A stretch of DNA of 64,000 nt from Sphingomonas phyllosphaerae (GTDB lineage Bacteria > Pseudomonadota > Alphaproteobacteria > Sphingomonadales > Sphingomonadaceae): positions 41,966 through 105,965 of the forward strand of contig NZ_JAPYKH010000014.1 in the NCBI RefSeq assembly GCF_029623345.1, written 5' to 3'. Shown here piece after piece: positions 24,605 to 33,942 of the stretch. A model generated the notes under the pieces. It was not told where the DNA came from, searched no databases, and saw only the letters and a program-made list of their open reading frames with translations. The stretch's first letter is position 1, and each line of letters opens with the position of its first letter. Both the position numbers and the translations under genes were made by a program.

Positions 24605-24790
24605 ATGCTGAAATGGGCCGTAATCTTCCTCGTCGTCGGGCTGGTGCTGGGTGCGCTCGGCTTCGGCGGCATCGGCGGCGCCTTTGTCGGGATCGCCAAG
24701 ATCCTGTTCTTCATCGCGCTGGCGCTGTTCCTGATCTTCCTCGCGCTCGGGGTCATGGCGGGCAAGAAGGTGAAGGACAGGCTCGACTGA
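24605..24790 (+). CDS. DUF1328 small membrane protein
   Basis: A 61-residue protein with two hydrophobic helices (residues 3-31 and 33-52: [19 protein letters not shown], then [20 protein letters not shown]) and a basic tail. This is the short two-helix DUF1328/YtjA type, commonly found near stress genes. Function unknown. It follows dps with a GAAGGAG site and precedes the ligase. Confidence 0.85.
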   Translation: MLKWAVIFLVVGLVLGALGFGGIGGAFVGIAKILFFIALALFLIFLALGVMAGKKVKDRLD

Positions 24791-24822
24791 GGCGCGAGGC
24801 GGGGGTCGCGCGTTAGCGTCGC

Positions 24823-26424
24823 ATGCACGCCTTCGCCGCGCTCCTCGACTCGCTGATCTACACCCGCGGTCGCAACGCCAAGCTGAAGCTGATCGGCGAT
24901 TATCTCCGCGCCACACCCGACCCCGATCGCGGCTGGGCGATGGCGGCGCTGACCGGCGATCTCGACCTGCCCGCGGTCAAGCCGGCGCTGATCCGCGCGC
25001 TGATCGAGTCGCGCGTCGACCCCGTGCTGTTCCGAATGAGCCGCGACTATGTCGGCGACACTGCGGAGACCGTCGCGCTGCTCTGGCCCGTGCCCGACGT
25101 GCCGCCCACCGACGTGACGCCGCTGACTGTCGGCGCGGTGGTCGACCAGTTGATGCACCTGTCGCGCTCGGACGCGCCCGCCGCGCTCGCGGGCATGCTC
25201 GACCGGCTCGACGCTGAGGAGCGGTTCGCGTTGCTTAAGCTCGCCACCGGCGCGCTGCGCGTCGGCGTGTCGGCGCGGCTGGCGAAACAGGCGCTGGCCG
25301 ATGCCTTCGGCCTCGACGTCGAGGCGGTGGAGGAAGTGTGGCACGGGCTCGCACCGCCCTACCCCACATTGTTCGCGTGGGCCGAGGGCACCGGCGAGCA
25401 GCCGACCCCGGCGGACGTACCCGTGTTCCGCCCCTTCATGTTGGCGCATCCGCTCGAGGACATGCGCGTCGACCTCGCCGATTACGCCGCGGAGTGGAAG
25501 TGGGACGGCATTCGCGTCCAGCTCGTCCATGTCGCGGGCGCGACTCGGCTCTACAGCCGCACCGGTGACGACGTCACCGCCGCTTTCCCCGACGTGGCGG
25601 CGGCGTTCGCGACGAACGGCGTGGTCGACGGCGAGCTGATGGTGCGCGGCGACGCGCAAGGCGCGCGGCTCAGCGAGAGCGAGGGAGAGGGCGCGGGCAG
25701 CTTCAACGCGTTGCAGCAGCGGCTCGGGCGCAAGGTCGTCTCGGCCAAGATGTTGGAGGAGGCGCCCGCCTTCGTCCGGCTCTACGATATTCTGTTCGAC
25801 GGCGACGAGGACCTGCGCACGCTGCCGTGGACCGAGCGGCGCCAGCGGCTGGAGGCGTACGCCGCGCGGCTCGACCCGACCCGCTTCGACGTCAGCAGCG
25901 TGATCGCGGCGGACGATTTCACCGCGCTGGAGGGGATCCGCGCCGGCGCGCGCGACGCCGCCATCGAAGGGGTGATGCTCAAGCGCCGCGACTCGCCTTA
26001 CGTGGCAGGGCGCCGTGCCGGCCTGTGGTACAAGTGGAAGCGCGACCCGCTCACCGCCGATTGCGTGATGATGTACGCGCAACGCGGCAACGGCCGGCGT
26101 TCGAGCTGGTACAGCGACTATACCTTCGGCTGCTGGACCGACGACGGCGAGCTGCTCCCGGTGGGCAAGGCCTATCAGGGCATCACCGACCAGGAGATCA
26201 CACAGCTCGACCGCTTCGTGCGCCAGCATACGCTCAACCGCTTCGGCCCCGTCCGCGAGGTGGAGAAGTCGTTGGTGCTGGAAGTGGCGTTCGACTCGAT
26301 CCACGAGTCGAAGCGCCACAAATCCGGGCTGGCGATGCGCTTCCCGCGGATCGCACGAATCCGCACCGACAAGCCCGCCGCCGAGGCGGATACGCTGGCG
26401 GGGCTGCGCAAGCTGGTGACGTGA
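24823..26424 (+). CDS. ATP-dependent DNA ligase, cisplatin-damage-response type
   Basis: A 533-residue ligase. Residues 1-200 form the N-terminal DNA-binding domain (RNAKLKLIGDYLRATPDPDR, then GWAMAALTGDLDLPAVKPAL). Lys226 in EWKWDGIRVQ is the adenylated lysine (KxDG motif I), followed by SRTGDDVT, VVDGELMV, GVMLKRRDSPYVAGRR and WYKWKRDPL. The opening and length match the family of bacterial ATP-dependent ligases tied to a damage-response exonuclease and helicase. Those partners are not next to it here. The enzyme seals nicks; a repair role is inferred. Confidence 0.9.
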   Translation: MHAFAALLDSLIYTRGRNAKLKLIGDYLRATPDPDRGWAMAALTGDLDLPAVKPALIRALIESRVDPVLFRMSRDYVGDTAETVALLWPVPDVPPTDVTPLTVGAVVDQLMHLSRSDAPAALAGMLDRLDAEERFALLKLATGALRVGVSARLAKQALADAFGLDVEAVEEVWHGLAPPYPTLFAWAEGTGEQPTPADVPVFRPFMLAHPLEDMRVDLADYAAEWKWDGIRVQLVHVAGATRLYSRTGDDVTAAFPDVAAAFATNGVVDGELMVRGDAQGARLSESEGEGAGSFNALQQRLGRKVVSAKMLEEAPAFVRLYDILFDGDEDLRTLPWTERRQRLEAYAARLDPTRFDVSSVIAADDFTALEGIRAGARDAAIEGVMLKRRDSPYVAGRRAGLWYKWKRDPLTADCVMMYAQRGNGRRSSWYSDYTFGCWTDDGELLPVGKAYQGITDQEITQLDRFVRQHTLNRFGPVREVEKSLVLEVAFDSIHESKRHKSGLAMRFPRIARIRTDKPAAEADTLAGLRKLVT

Positions 26425-26429
26425 GGGAG

Positions 26430-26592
26430 GGAAAGCCCCTCCCCTTCAGGGGATGGGTTGGGTGGGGCCTTTCCCCGGGCGCGCCGTTCGCGGACGCGCC
26501 CCACCCCCGCTCAGTTCAGGGTGAACAGCGCCCGCGCTGTTCAGGCCATGCTGGGAGCATGGCCGGCCCCGAGCTCCCGAGGGGAGGGGCGG
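26430..26592. repeat. composite palindromic repeat between convergent genes
   Basis: CCCTCCCCTTCAGGGGATGGG at the left, a GCCCCACCC/GGTGGGGC pair, GAACAGCG/CGCTGTTC (26523-26542), then CCCGAGGGGAGGGGC at the right. The parts are nested inverted repeats. It fills the space between the ligase (+) and TonB receptor (-) stops and could act as a bidirectional terminator. Confidence 0.6.
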
Positions 26593-26647
26593 GCCTTCAC
26601 GCTGTTGCTTGCTTTAGCTCGACGCCGTTCACCACTCGCCCTCAACT

Positions 26648-29533
26648 TCACAGCTTGACGCGCAGGCCGACGTTGTAGCGCGCGCCGGTCTCCTGCTGGA
26701 GCAGATAGCGCTCCTTGATCGCCGACCATTCGTCGATGAACTCGTTGGTCACGTTCACGCCTTGCATATAGACCTGGAAATTCGGCGTGAGGTCGTACGA
26801 CACGTTGAAGTCGAGCTGGCCGTAAGAGGAGCGGTTGCGCGGGCGCGACTGGCTGTCGCGGCAGTTGCGCAGATAGTCGGAGCGCCAATTGTACGAGACA
26901 CGCGCCGAGATGCCGTATTTCTCGTAGAATACGCTGCCATTCGCGGAGTGCGGCGACAGGCCGTTATAGCCGCACTGGAAGTCCGCCAGCACCTGGTCGC
27001 GCTCGGCGCTGCTCGCGACATAGGTGTAATTGCCGGTGAGGCCGAACCCGCCGACGAAGCCACCCAGCGCGTCGAACGAATATTGCCCGCCGACCTCGAT
27101 GCCCTTGATCGTGCCGCTCTGCCCGTTGCGCGTGCGGGTGTCCTGATAGACCCGGCCGAAGCGCTCGACCGGCAGGGTCTGCAATTCGAGGAAGTCCGAC
27201 AGGTCCTTATAGAAGCCGCCGACGCTGATGTAGCTGACGCGCGAGAGATACCATTCCAGCGACAGGTCGTAGTTGGTCGAGCGGAACGGCAGCAGGTTGG
27301 GGTTGCCGCCCGACGACAGCGGCACCGCGATACGACCGCCGTAATCGTTGTTGACGCCGAGGTCGGTCAGCGTCGGCCGCGTGATCGTCTGCGAGAAAGC
27401 GGCGCGCGCGATCAGCTTCTCGGTCAGGTTATACTTCACGTTCGCGGACGGCAACGCGTTGACGTAGCTGCTGCGCACCGCGATCGCGGTGGCGGGGCCG
27501 TAGGTATATTGCAGCGTGTCGTCGCCCGGCGTGTTGGCGATCCCGGTGACGGGCGTGTCGAAGCCCGAGGAGAGCACCTGGGTGCGGATCACGCGCACGC
27601 CGGCGTTACCGGTCCAGCGATCGTTGCCGAACTGCATGCTGATATAGCCCGCGGTCAGCCGCTCCTGCACGTTGACGGTGCCGCGCAGCTGCTCGCGCAC
27701 GCCGAACGGCCCGCCCTCCAGCGCCTGCACCTGCGCAGCATAGGCCGCCTGCTGCTCGGGCGTGCGCCCGTTCGAGGGGATGTTGAGCGTGGCGGGATCG
27801 TTGAGATAGGCGAGGAACGCCTGCGGATCGACCTGGAACAGCGAGGGCGGGATGTTCTGCCCGCCGCCGAGCAGATCGCCCCACTCATAGGGCTGGAGCA
27901 GGCCCGAGGCGATCGGCACCTGATAGCCGCAATAGGTGCAGTTGGAGTCGCTGTTGTTGAACTGGCGGTTGATCTTGCGCCGCTCGGTGTACGACCCGCC
28001 GAGCGTCACGTTGCGCAGGATCGAGCCATCGACGGTCCACTTAGTGTCGAAGTGATATTCCGAGCCGCGGTCGCGCGAGCGGTTGGCGTCGATCCCCATA
28101 TAATGGAGCCGCATCAGGTCGGCGTTGTTGATGATGTTGTTGTCGTAGGAGATCGACGGGATACCCTTCCCGCCGTCGAGCGAGAATTGATAGCTGTACG
28201 GCAGCAGCGCGCCGTAGACGTAATAAGCATTGGGCGAGTTGCGGTTCGCCCCGGTTTTGGAGGCGTCGAAGCGCAGCTCGACATTCTCTGCCGGGTTCCA
28301 CTTGACGTTGGCGCCGACCTGATAGCTGTCCGACTTGCGGTTGGTCGTGTTGTAGACGTGATCGACCTTGGCGTTGACGCCGTTGTTCGTCAGCGTCGGG
28401 TTGGCCGCCAAGAACTGCGGGTTGGCGGCAATGAAGTCGCGCCCCAGCATGGTCAGGCCGGTGGCGGTGTTGGTGTCGTCGAAGGTCGGCTGGTAATAAG
28501 GCGCCGCCATGAAGTTATCGAGCCGGCGCGTCACGCCCGAGATGTTGAAGCGCGAATAGATGCCGTCGACGGTGATCTCGAGATTGTCCGCCGGCCTGAA
28601 CTGCACCGCGCCCGAGACGTTGATCCGCTCGCGCTCCTCCTGCGCGCGCTGGTAGTAGACGCTCTGCGGCAGGTTGGCGTTGCCCGTGACGGGGTAGCGC
28701 GGATCCGATCCGGTGATCAGCGTCGGCACGCCGCCGATCGTCTCGACGATGTCGGGACGGCCGTTGATCCAGCCGTCGATCGCGATCGTGTCGGTCTGGC
28801 TCTTGCGCTTGGTGTAGGAGCCCGCCAGCAGCACGCCGAAGGTCTTGTCGGGATTGGCATAGGAGACGGTGGCGGCGAGATCGGGGGTGATCCGCTCGCG
28901 CGAGCGGTCGTAGATGCCGCCGATCTGCGCCGCGGCGCGGAAGCCGCTGCGGCCCTCCAGCGGACGCGCGGTGACGATGTTGACCGTCGCGCCGATGCCG
29001 CCTTCCTGCAGCTCGGGCACCGGCGATTTAAACACGTCGGTGCGCTGGATCATGTTCGAGGAGAGCACGTCGAAGGAGAATTCGCGCCCCGCGTTGTCGG
29101 TCGCCATGACGCGGCCGTTGACGAGGACAGTGTTGAACTCGGGCCCGAGCCCGCGGACGGTGATGAACTGGCCCTCGCCGCCCGAGCGGTCGATCGCCAC
29201 GCCGGTGATGCGCTGGAGCGACTCCGCGATGTTGGCGTCCGGAAACTTGCCGACATCGACCGCGCTGATCGAATCGACGATCTGGTTGGCGTCGCGCTTC
29301 GTCTGCGCCGAGGAACTGAGGCTGGCGCGGATGCCGGTGACGACGATCTCGTCGCCCGCGGCAGCGGCGTCGGGGATGACGGCCTGGCTGTCCTGGCCCA
29401 CCGCGGCAGCCGGCGGCGTCTGCTCCTGCGGCATCGTCGCGGGCGCGTCGGGCGCCGAGCCGGTCTGCGCCAGCGCGGGCGCGCCGTTCAGGATGCTGCC
29501 CAGCAGCAGGCATAGCTTAATCGACGTTTGCAT
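26648..29533 (-). CDS. TonB-dependent receptor, IroN/CUT-like carbohydrate type
   Basis: A 961-residue outer-membrane receptor. Residues 1-22 are a signal peptide. The plug begins with GDEIVVTGIRASLSSSAQTK and includes DANIAESLQRITGVAIDRSG, TVRGLGPEFNTVLVNGR and IGATVNIVTARPLEG. The barrel ends YNVGLRVKL with a C-terminal hydrophobic residue. The GIRASLSSSAQTKR plug is the style seen in alphaproteobacterial receptors for plant carbohydrates. The ATG at 29533 begins the signal peptide; the leader holds two operator-like palindromes. The ligand is unknown. Confidence 0.93.
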   Translation of the reverse strand: MQTSIKLCLLLGSILNGAPALAQTGSAPDAPATMPQEQTPPAAAVGQDSQAVIPDAAAAGDEIVVTGIRASLSSSAQTKRDANQIVDSISAVDVGKFPDANIAESLQRITGVAIDRSGGEGQFITVRGLGPEFNTVLVNGRVMATDNAGREFSFDVLSSNMIQRTDVFKSPVPELQEGGIGATVNIVTARPLEGRSGFRAAAQIGGIYDRSRERITPDLAATVSYANPDKTFGVLLAGSYTKRKSQTDTIAIDGWINGRPDIVETIGGVPTLITGSDPRYPVTGNANLPQSVYYQRAQEERERINVSGAVQFRPADNLEITVDGIYSRFNISGVTRRLDNFMAAPYYQPTFDDTNTATGLTMLGRDFIAANPQFLAANPTLTNNGVNAKVDHVYNTTNRKSDSYQVGANVKWNPAENVELRFDASKTGANRNSPNAYYVYGALLPYSYQFSLDGGKGIPSISYDNNIINNADLMRLHYMGIDANRSRDRGSEYHFDTKWTVDGSILRNVTLGGSYTERRKINRQFNNSDSNCTYCGYQVPIASGLLQPYEWGDLLGGGQNIPPSLFQVDPQAFLAYLNDPATLNIPSNGRTPEQQAAYAAQVQALEGGPFGVREQLRGTVNVQERLTAGYISMQFGNDRWTGNAGVRVIRTQVLSSGFDTPVTGIANTPGDDTLQYTYGPATAIAVRSSYVNALPSANVKYNLTEKLIARAAFSQTITRPTLTDLGVNNDYGGRIAVPLSSGGNPNLLPFRSTNYDLSLEWYLSRVSYISVGGFYKDLSDFLELQTLPVERFGRVYQDTRTRNGQSGTIKGIEVGGQYSFDALGGFVGGFGLTGNYTYVASSAERDQVLADFQCGYNGLSPHSANGSVFYEKYGISARVSYNWRSDYLRNCRDSQSRPRNRSSYGQLDFNVSYDLTPNFQVYMQGVNVTNEFIDEWSAIKERYLLQQETGARYNVGLRVKL

Positions 29534-29631
29534 GACCCGTTCTCTCCCGTGAAAACACTGCCGCTTGACCGCGGCTATTTTTATGATTTTTGCGCCTATG
29601 GGAAAAACAACAGGGGAGATCAAGACGAGAA

Positions 29632-29660
29632 TGTAACCGGTTTAGCCGTGAGCGCTAACA
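29632..29660. promoter_or_regulatory. two CG-centred palindromes, LacI-like operators upstream of the TonB receptor
   Basis: TGTAACCGGTTTAG (29632-29645) and CGTGAGCGCTAACA (29647-29660) lie about 100 bases upstream of the receptor ATG in an AT-rich leader. The right half AGCGCTAACA and the left half AACCGGTT are typical of LacI-family sites controlling TonB receptors in Sphingomonas, Caulobacter and Xanthomonas. Confidence 0.5.
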
Positions 29661-29786
29661 TCGCCCTATTGTTGCTCGATTGTATTGATGTTCGGCTTAT
29701 ACGAGATTGCTGATGTTAATGTTCACAACAAAGTGGCGCATCTTCGCCTGAACTGCGCGGGCAGCACTTAGCGCGCGACTGCCGCC

Positions 29787-32216
29787 TCATCCCCGGCGCG
29801 CGTCGGCGTTCTTGGTGCGCAGCGTCGCCGCGGCGCCGGCGGGATCGTCGGGCCAGGGGTGGCGCGGGTAGCGGCCGCGCATCTCCTTGGCCACCGCATG
29901 CCAGCTGCCGCGCCAGAAGCCGGGTAGGTCGCGCGTTGTCTGGATTGGGCGGCCCGCGGGCGAGGTCAGCGACAGCACCAGCGGCACACGCTCGGCCCCG
30001 ACCACCGGATGCTGGTCGAGCCCGAATAGCGCCTGGACGCGCAGCTCCACCGTCGGCCCCGCCTCCGCGCCATAATCGATCGCGTGGGTCGAGCCCGCCG
30101 GACTGGTGAAGTCCGCCGGCGCGACGCGATCGATCGCGCGCAGCGAGTCCCAGCCGAGCAGCCCGCGCAACGCCTCCACCAGCAGGCCCGGCGCGATCGC
30201 GTCGAGCCGGCGCTTGCCCTCGACCAGCGTGGGCAGCCACTCGTCGAGCCGTTCCAGCAGCAGGGCATCGTCGAGCGGCACCCCGGCGTAAGCCGCGCGC
30301 GTGCGCAGCGCCTCGGCGGCGCGCGACCAGGGCAGCAGCGTGAGGCCGTGCACGCGCACGCCCTCGACCAGGGCCGCCGCGATCGTCGCCGCCTCCGCGC
30401 CGCTGTCGGGGCCACTCGACACCCGGATCGCGCCGAGCCGGCGCTCGCGCAGCGGCTGCACCGCACCGGTCGCGGCGTCAAAGTCGGCGGTGCGGCGCGT
30501 CTCGATCCGATCCGCGAACAGCGCCTCCACCTCGTCCGCGGCGATTGGCGCGGCGGCGAGGATGCGCGCGCCCGCCGCCATCCCCTGCGTCTCCGCCACC
30601 GCGAGCCACTCGGCGCTGGCGAGCGGTGACGTCGGATCGAGCTTGAACCCGCGCCCGCCAGCGGACACCCATCTTTCGCCGCCCGCGTCGCGCCGCCGCG
30701 CCACCCGATCAGGGAAGCCGAGCGCGACACAGGCGCCGATCGAGTCGGGCGTGCCCTCGCGCCCGCCGCGCTTCACCAGCCCCGCCCAGCGCGTCGCCAG
30801 CCCGCGCGCGCTTTCCGCCTTGGGCGAGCGGTCACCGCGCCAGCGTCGCCACCGCAGCTCGAGGTCGGCGTCCGGGCCGCCGAGCCCGCGCTCCTGCAGC
30901 AGCACCGCCACCTCCGCGGCGCGGCGCGGGTCCGGTGCGGCGAGCAGCATGTGCGCGAGCCGCGGCGGCATCGGCAGCGCCGCGATGGCGCGGCCGTGCG
31001 CGGTCGGTCGCGAATCGCCGTCGAGCGCGCCCAGAGCGGTGAGCCGCGCGCGCGCCTCCGCTACCGCGGCCTCGGGTGGCGCGTCGAGCCAGCGCAGGTC
31101 GCGCGGATCGCTGACGCCCCACAGCGCGCAGGCGAGCACCAGCGCGGAGAGGTCCGCCTCGAGGATTTCGGGCGGGTCGAAGCGCGGCATGCCCGCGGTC
31201 GCCGCCGCCTCCCACAGCCGATAGGCCACGCCCGGCCCTTGGCGCGCGGCGCGGCCGGCGCGTTGCGTCGCCGCGGCCTGGCTGGCGCGCTCGGTGACCA
31301 GCCGAGTCATCCCCGCGGCGCGGTCGTAGCGCGGGCGCCGCGCCACGCCGCTGTCGACCACCACGCGGATGCCGTCGAGCGTCAGGCTGGTCTCGGCGAT
31401 GCTGGTGGCGAGCACCAGCTTGCGCGCGCCGTCCGGCTCGGCGCGGATCGCGGCGCGCTGCGCCGCCGGATCGAGGCTGCCGTGGAGGCGGTGGAGCCGC
31501 GCCCCGGGCACTTCGCCGACGCGCTCGGCGGTGCGCTCGATCTCGGCGACACCGGGGAGGAAGGCGAGCACCCCGCCCTCCTCCTCGCGCAAGGCCTGGC
31601 GGATCGCGGCCGTCATCGAGTCCTCGAGCCGCGCTTCGGCGGCGCGGCCGAGATGGCGCAGCGCGAGCGGGTAGCTGCGCCCCTCGCTCTCCACCACCGG
31701 CGCGCCGTCGAGCAAGGCGGCGAAGCGCGCGCCGTCGAGCGTCGCCGACATGGCGACGACGCGCAGGTCGGGGCGCAGCGCGGCGCGTGCGTCGAGCGCG
31801 AGCGCGAGACCGAAGTCGCCGTCGAGGCTGCGCTCGTGCACCTCGTCGAACAGCAGCGCGGAGACGCCGGTCAGCTCGGGATCGCTCTGGAGCCGCGCGG
31901 TGAGGATCCCCTCGGTGACGACGGTGACGCGCGTCGCGGCGGAGCGCTTGGTGTCGAGCCGGGTGGCATAGCCGAAGGTGCGGCCGACCGGCTCGCCGGC
32001 GAGCTGCGCCATCCGCTCGGCCGCGGCGCGCGCGGCGAGACGGCGCGGCGAGGTGACGATGATCTCGCCGTCGCACCACGGCTCGGCGAGGAGCGCGGGG
32101 GCGACCGCGGTGGTCTTGCCCGCGCCGGGCGGCGCGACCAGCACCGCGGCGCCGGCGTCGCGCAGCGCGGCGAGCAGCGCAGGGAGGACGGCGTGGATCG
32201 GCAGCGGCGGGGTCAC
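29787..32216 (-). CDS. hrpB: ATP-dependent RNA helicase HrpB
   Basis: An 809-residue DExH helicase, the standard HrpB length. Walker A is VAPPGAGKTTAV (Lys34), motif II is LLFDEVHERS, then VVAMSATLDG, IAETSLTLDGI, and QRAGRAARQGPGVAYRLW (motif VI). The C-terminal HrpB domain includes LDEWLPTLVEGKRRLDAIAP and PGFWRGSWHAVAKEMRGRYP. The GTG at 32216 is used because the sequence starts the family pattern there. HrpB proteins act on RNA, but the substrate is not settled. Confidence 0.95.
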   Translation of the reverse strand: MTPPLPIHAVLPALLAALRDAGAAVLVAPPGAGKTTAVAPALLAEPWCDGEIIVTSPRRLAARAAAERMAQLAGEPVGRTFGYATRLDTKRSAATRVTVVTEGILTARLQSDPELTGVSALLFDEVHERSLDGDFGLALALDARAALRPDLRVVAMSATLDGARFAALLDGAPVVESEGRSYPLALRHLGRAAEARLEDSMTAAIRQALREEEGGVLAFLPGVAEIERTAERVGEVPGARLHRLHGSLDPAAQRAAIRAEPDGARKLVLATSIAETSLTLDGIRVVVDSGVARRPRYDRAAGMTRLVTERASQAAATQRAGRAARQGPGVAYRLWEAAATAGMPRFDPPEILEADLSALVLACALWGVSDPRDLRWLDAPPEAAVAEARARLTALGALDGDSRPTAHGRAIAALPMPPRLAHMLLAAPDPRRAAEVAVLLQERGLGGPDADLELRWRRWRGDRSPKAESARGLATRWAGLVKRGGREGTPDSIGACVALGFPDRVARRRDAGGERWVSAGGRGFKLDPTSPLASAEWLAVAETQGMAAGARILAAAPIAADEVEALFADRIETRRTADFDAATGAVQPLRERRLGAIRVSSGPDSGAEAATIAAALVEGVRVHGLTLLPWSRAAEALRTRAAYAGVPLDDALLLERLDEWLPTLVEGKRRLDAIAPGLLVEALRGLLGWDSLRAIDRVAPADFTSPAGSTHAIDYGAEAGPTVELRVQALFGLDQHPVVGAERVPLVLSLTSPAGRPIQTTRDLPGFWRGSWHAVAKEMRGRYPRHPWPDDPAGAAATLRTKNADARRG

Positions 32217-32310
32217 GCGGCTCGCCCTAGCGGGCGGAGCGGGCGGGATGAAGGGGGTGGCGCCGCCGGCGGCACCACGACGCCAGCTATCTCACCAAAC
32301 GTTTACAGCC

Positions 32311-32340
32311 TGTGCCCCGGCGGAGGCCGGCGCCCAGTTG
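32311..32340. repeat. REP-like palindrome (CCCCGGCG type)
   Basis: GCCCCGGCGGAGGCCGGCGC with the CCAGTTG tail shared with copies at 10031 and 40138. Confidence 0.6.
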
Positions 32341-32444
32341 CGAAGGCCGTGGTGGTGACGCGCGCCTTTCGTTACGCGCCAACATTGGCTCACGCGGCGA
32401 CGTAAAGGTAAGTCCGGTCACGCGCCTCAGCGGCGTCCCCCGCC

Positions 32445-32468
32445 TGGCCCCCGGCTTTCACCGGGGAA
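32445..32468. repeat. REP-like palindrome, shortened
   Basis: CCCCGG and CCGGGG arms separated by 6 bases (CTTTCA), preceded by CCTGG. Same family core as the others. Confidence 0.5.
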
Positions 32469-32559
32469 CAAAAAGATGGGAAGGGTGCCCGACGTATGTC
32501 CGCCCGGACGCCCTACCCTACCGTCTCGAGGGAGCCGCCCGGTTTCGAGCGGCTCCCCC

Positions 32560-33075
32560 TCACGCCGTCGCCAGATCCGCCTTGGCGTTGGCCTTGCTCT
32601 CGGCCAGCGTGGTGAGCTTCTCGTCGGTCGACTTCTCTTCGTCGAGCGTCGCCTGGAGCAACGTCACGACCTGGTCGTGGCCCATCTGCTTGGCCCAGGC
32701 GATCAGCGTGCCGTAGCGCGTGATCTCATAATGTTCGACCGCCTGCGCCGAGGCGATCAGCGCGGCGTCGAGCACCGCTTTGTCGGCGATGTCGCCCGCG
32801 ACCTCATTGGCCTCCTTGATGATGCCGTCGATCGCAGGGCAGGTGACGGCCTTGGCCTTCTCGCCCAGCGCGTCGAACGCCTGCTCCAGCCGCGCGATCT
32901 GGCCCTCGGTCTCGCGCAGGTGAGTCTCGAAGCCCTGCTTGAGTTCGGGCGCGGTCGCCTTCTCGATCATCTTGGGCAGCGCCTTGGTGATCTGGTGCTC
33001 GGCATAATAGATGTCCTGCAGTGTGTGCAGGAACAGGTCGTGCAGCGTCGCGATGTCTTTGGTGAACAGGCCCAT
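32560..33075 (-). CDS. DUF892 (YciE/YciF) ferritin-like protein
   Basis: A 171-residue protein of the YciE/YciF group, a four-helix ferritin-like fold linked to stress. Family landmarks are LHDLFLHTLQDIYYAEHQIT near residues 11-30 (with Glu/His metal-ligand candidates), EGQIARLEQAFDALGEKA, and YEITRYGTLIAWAKQMGHDQ in the third helix. AAGGAGCATCACC precedes the ATG at 33075. The gene is divergent from nusB. Confidence 0.88.
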   Translation of the reverse strand: MGLFTKDIATLHDLFLHTLQDIYYAEHQITKALPKMIEKATAPELKQGFETHLRETEGQIARLEQAFDALGEKAKAVTCPAIDGIIKEANEVAGDIADKAVLDAALIASAQAVEHYEITRYGTLIAWAKQMGHDQVVTLLQATLDEEKSTDEKLTTLAESKANAKADLATA

Positions 33076-33228
33076 GGTGATGCTCCTTCGATACGGGTCG
33101 GGGATGCTGCACGAACGACCGGGGGACCGGGGGCGTTGCGCCAGATCAGTGCGCGAACACACTGATCAGGATCAACGGCAAGGGGGAGGGGTGACGCGGC
33201 GCGCGCAGCGGCGTACAGGGCGCCGCTT

Positions 33229-33684
33229 ATGTCCCGCACCGCTGCCCGCACCAAGGCTCGCGCCGCCGCCCGCCTCGCCGCCGTCCAGGCTTTGTACCAG
33301 CATGAGATGGAGGGCACCGCGATGCCGGCGCTGCTGCACGAGTTCCATCACCATCGTCTCGGTGCCGAGATCGAGGAGGCGCAATATGCCGAGGCCGACG
33401 TCGACTTCTTCGACGATCTTGTCACCGGCACGCACGCGCGGCAGGGCGAGATCGACCGGCTGATCGAGGCCAAGCTGAGCACGGGCTGGACGCTGGAGCG
33501 GCTCGACAAGCCGATGAAGGCGATCCTGCGCGCCGGCTGCTACGAGCTGCTTGCGCGCGAGGACGTGCCGGTGGGCGCGGCGATCAGCTCCTATGTCGAC
33601 GTCGCGCACGCTTTCTACCAGAAGCGCGAGGCCGGCTTCGTCAACGGGCTGCTCGACAATATCGCCAAGGACGTGCGCGGCTGA
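33229..33684 (+). CDS. nusB: transcription antitermination factor NusB
   Basis: A 151-residue RNA-binding factor for rRNA antitermination with NusE/S10. It starts SRTAARTKARAAARLAAVQA and has QHEMEGTAMP, then the helical core with LDKPMKAILRAGCYELLARE and AFYQKREAGFVNGLLDNIAK, the closing NusB motif. Length is typical for alphaproteobacteria. A small DUF4169 gene follows after one base. Confidence 0.95.
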   Translation: MSRTAARTKARAAARLAAVQALYQHEMEGTAMPALLHEFHHHRLGAEIEEAQYAEADVDFFDDLVTGTHARQGEIDRLIEAKLSTGWTLERLDKPMKAILRAGCYELLAREDVPVGAAISSYVDVAHAFYQKREAGFVNGLLDNIAKDVRG

Positions 33685-33685
33685 G

Positions 33686-33895
33686 ATGGGCGAGCTGGTC
33701 TCGCTGAGCCGCGCGCGCAAGGCCAAGCGGCGCGCGGAGGACGCGGCGCAGGCGGCGGCCAATCGCGCCGCGCACGGCCGTACCAAGGCGGAGAAACAGG
33801 CCGAGCGGCAGGAGCGCGAACGGCAGACGGCGGCGCTCGACGGGGCGGCGTTGGAGCGGGTGGCCGCGGACGGGGCCGCGGCGGGCGAGGCGTGA
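33686..33895 (+). CDS. DUF4169 protein
   Basis: A 69-residue, highly charged helical protein. GELVSLSRARKAKRRAEDAA then ANRAAHGRTKAEKQAERQER is the typical DUF4169 pattern of alphaproteobacteria. Function unknown. It starts two bases after the nusB stop. Confidence 0.85.
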   Translation: MGELVSLSRARKAKRRAEDAAQAAANRAAHGRTKAEKQAERQERERQTAALDGAALERVAADGAAAGEA

Positions 33896-33942
33896 TGAGG
33901 CTGTTGGGGCGGGATAGTCGCCCTGCCCGCTTCCCCTGTTCC

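Larger units (their letters stand above)
32217..32559. other. intergenic region with two REP-like palindromes, no gene
   Basis: Contains the repeats at 32311-32340 and 32445-32468. No coding frame with gene-like composition is seen, and no terminator with a T-run. Confidence 0.45.

Noticed and set aside
26762..29515. 917-codon open frame antisense to the TonB receptor
   Set aside because: Low-complexity Arg/Val/Asp sequence without domain pattern; the receptor frame is clearly coding.
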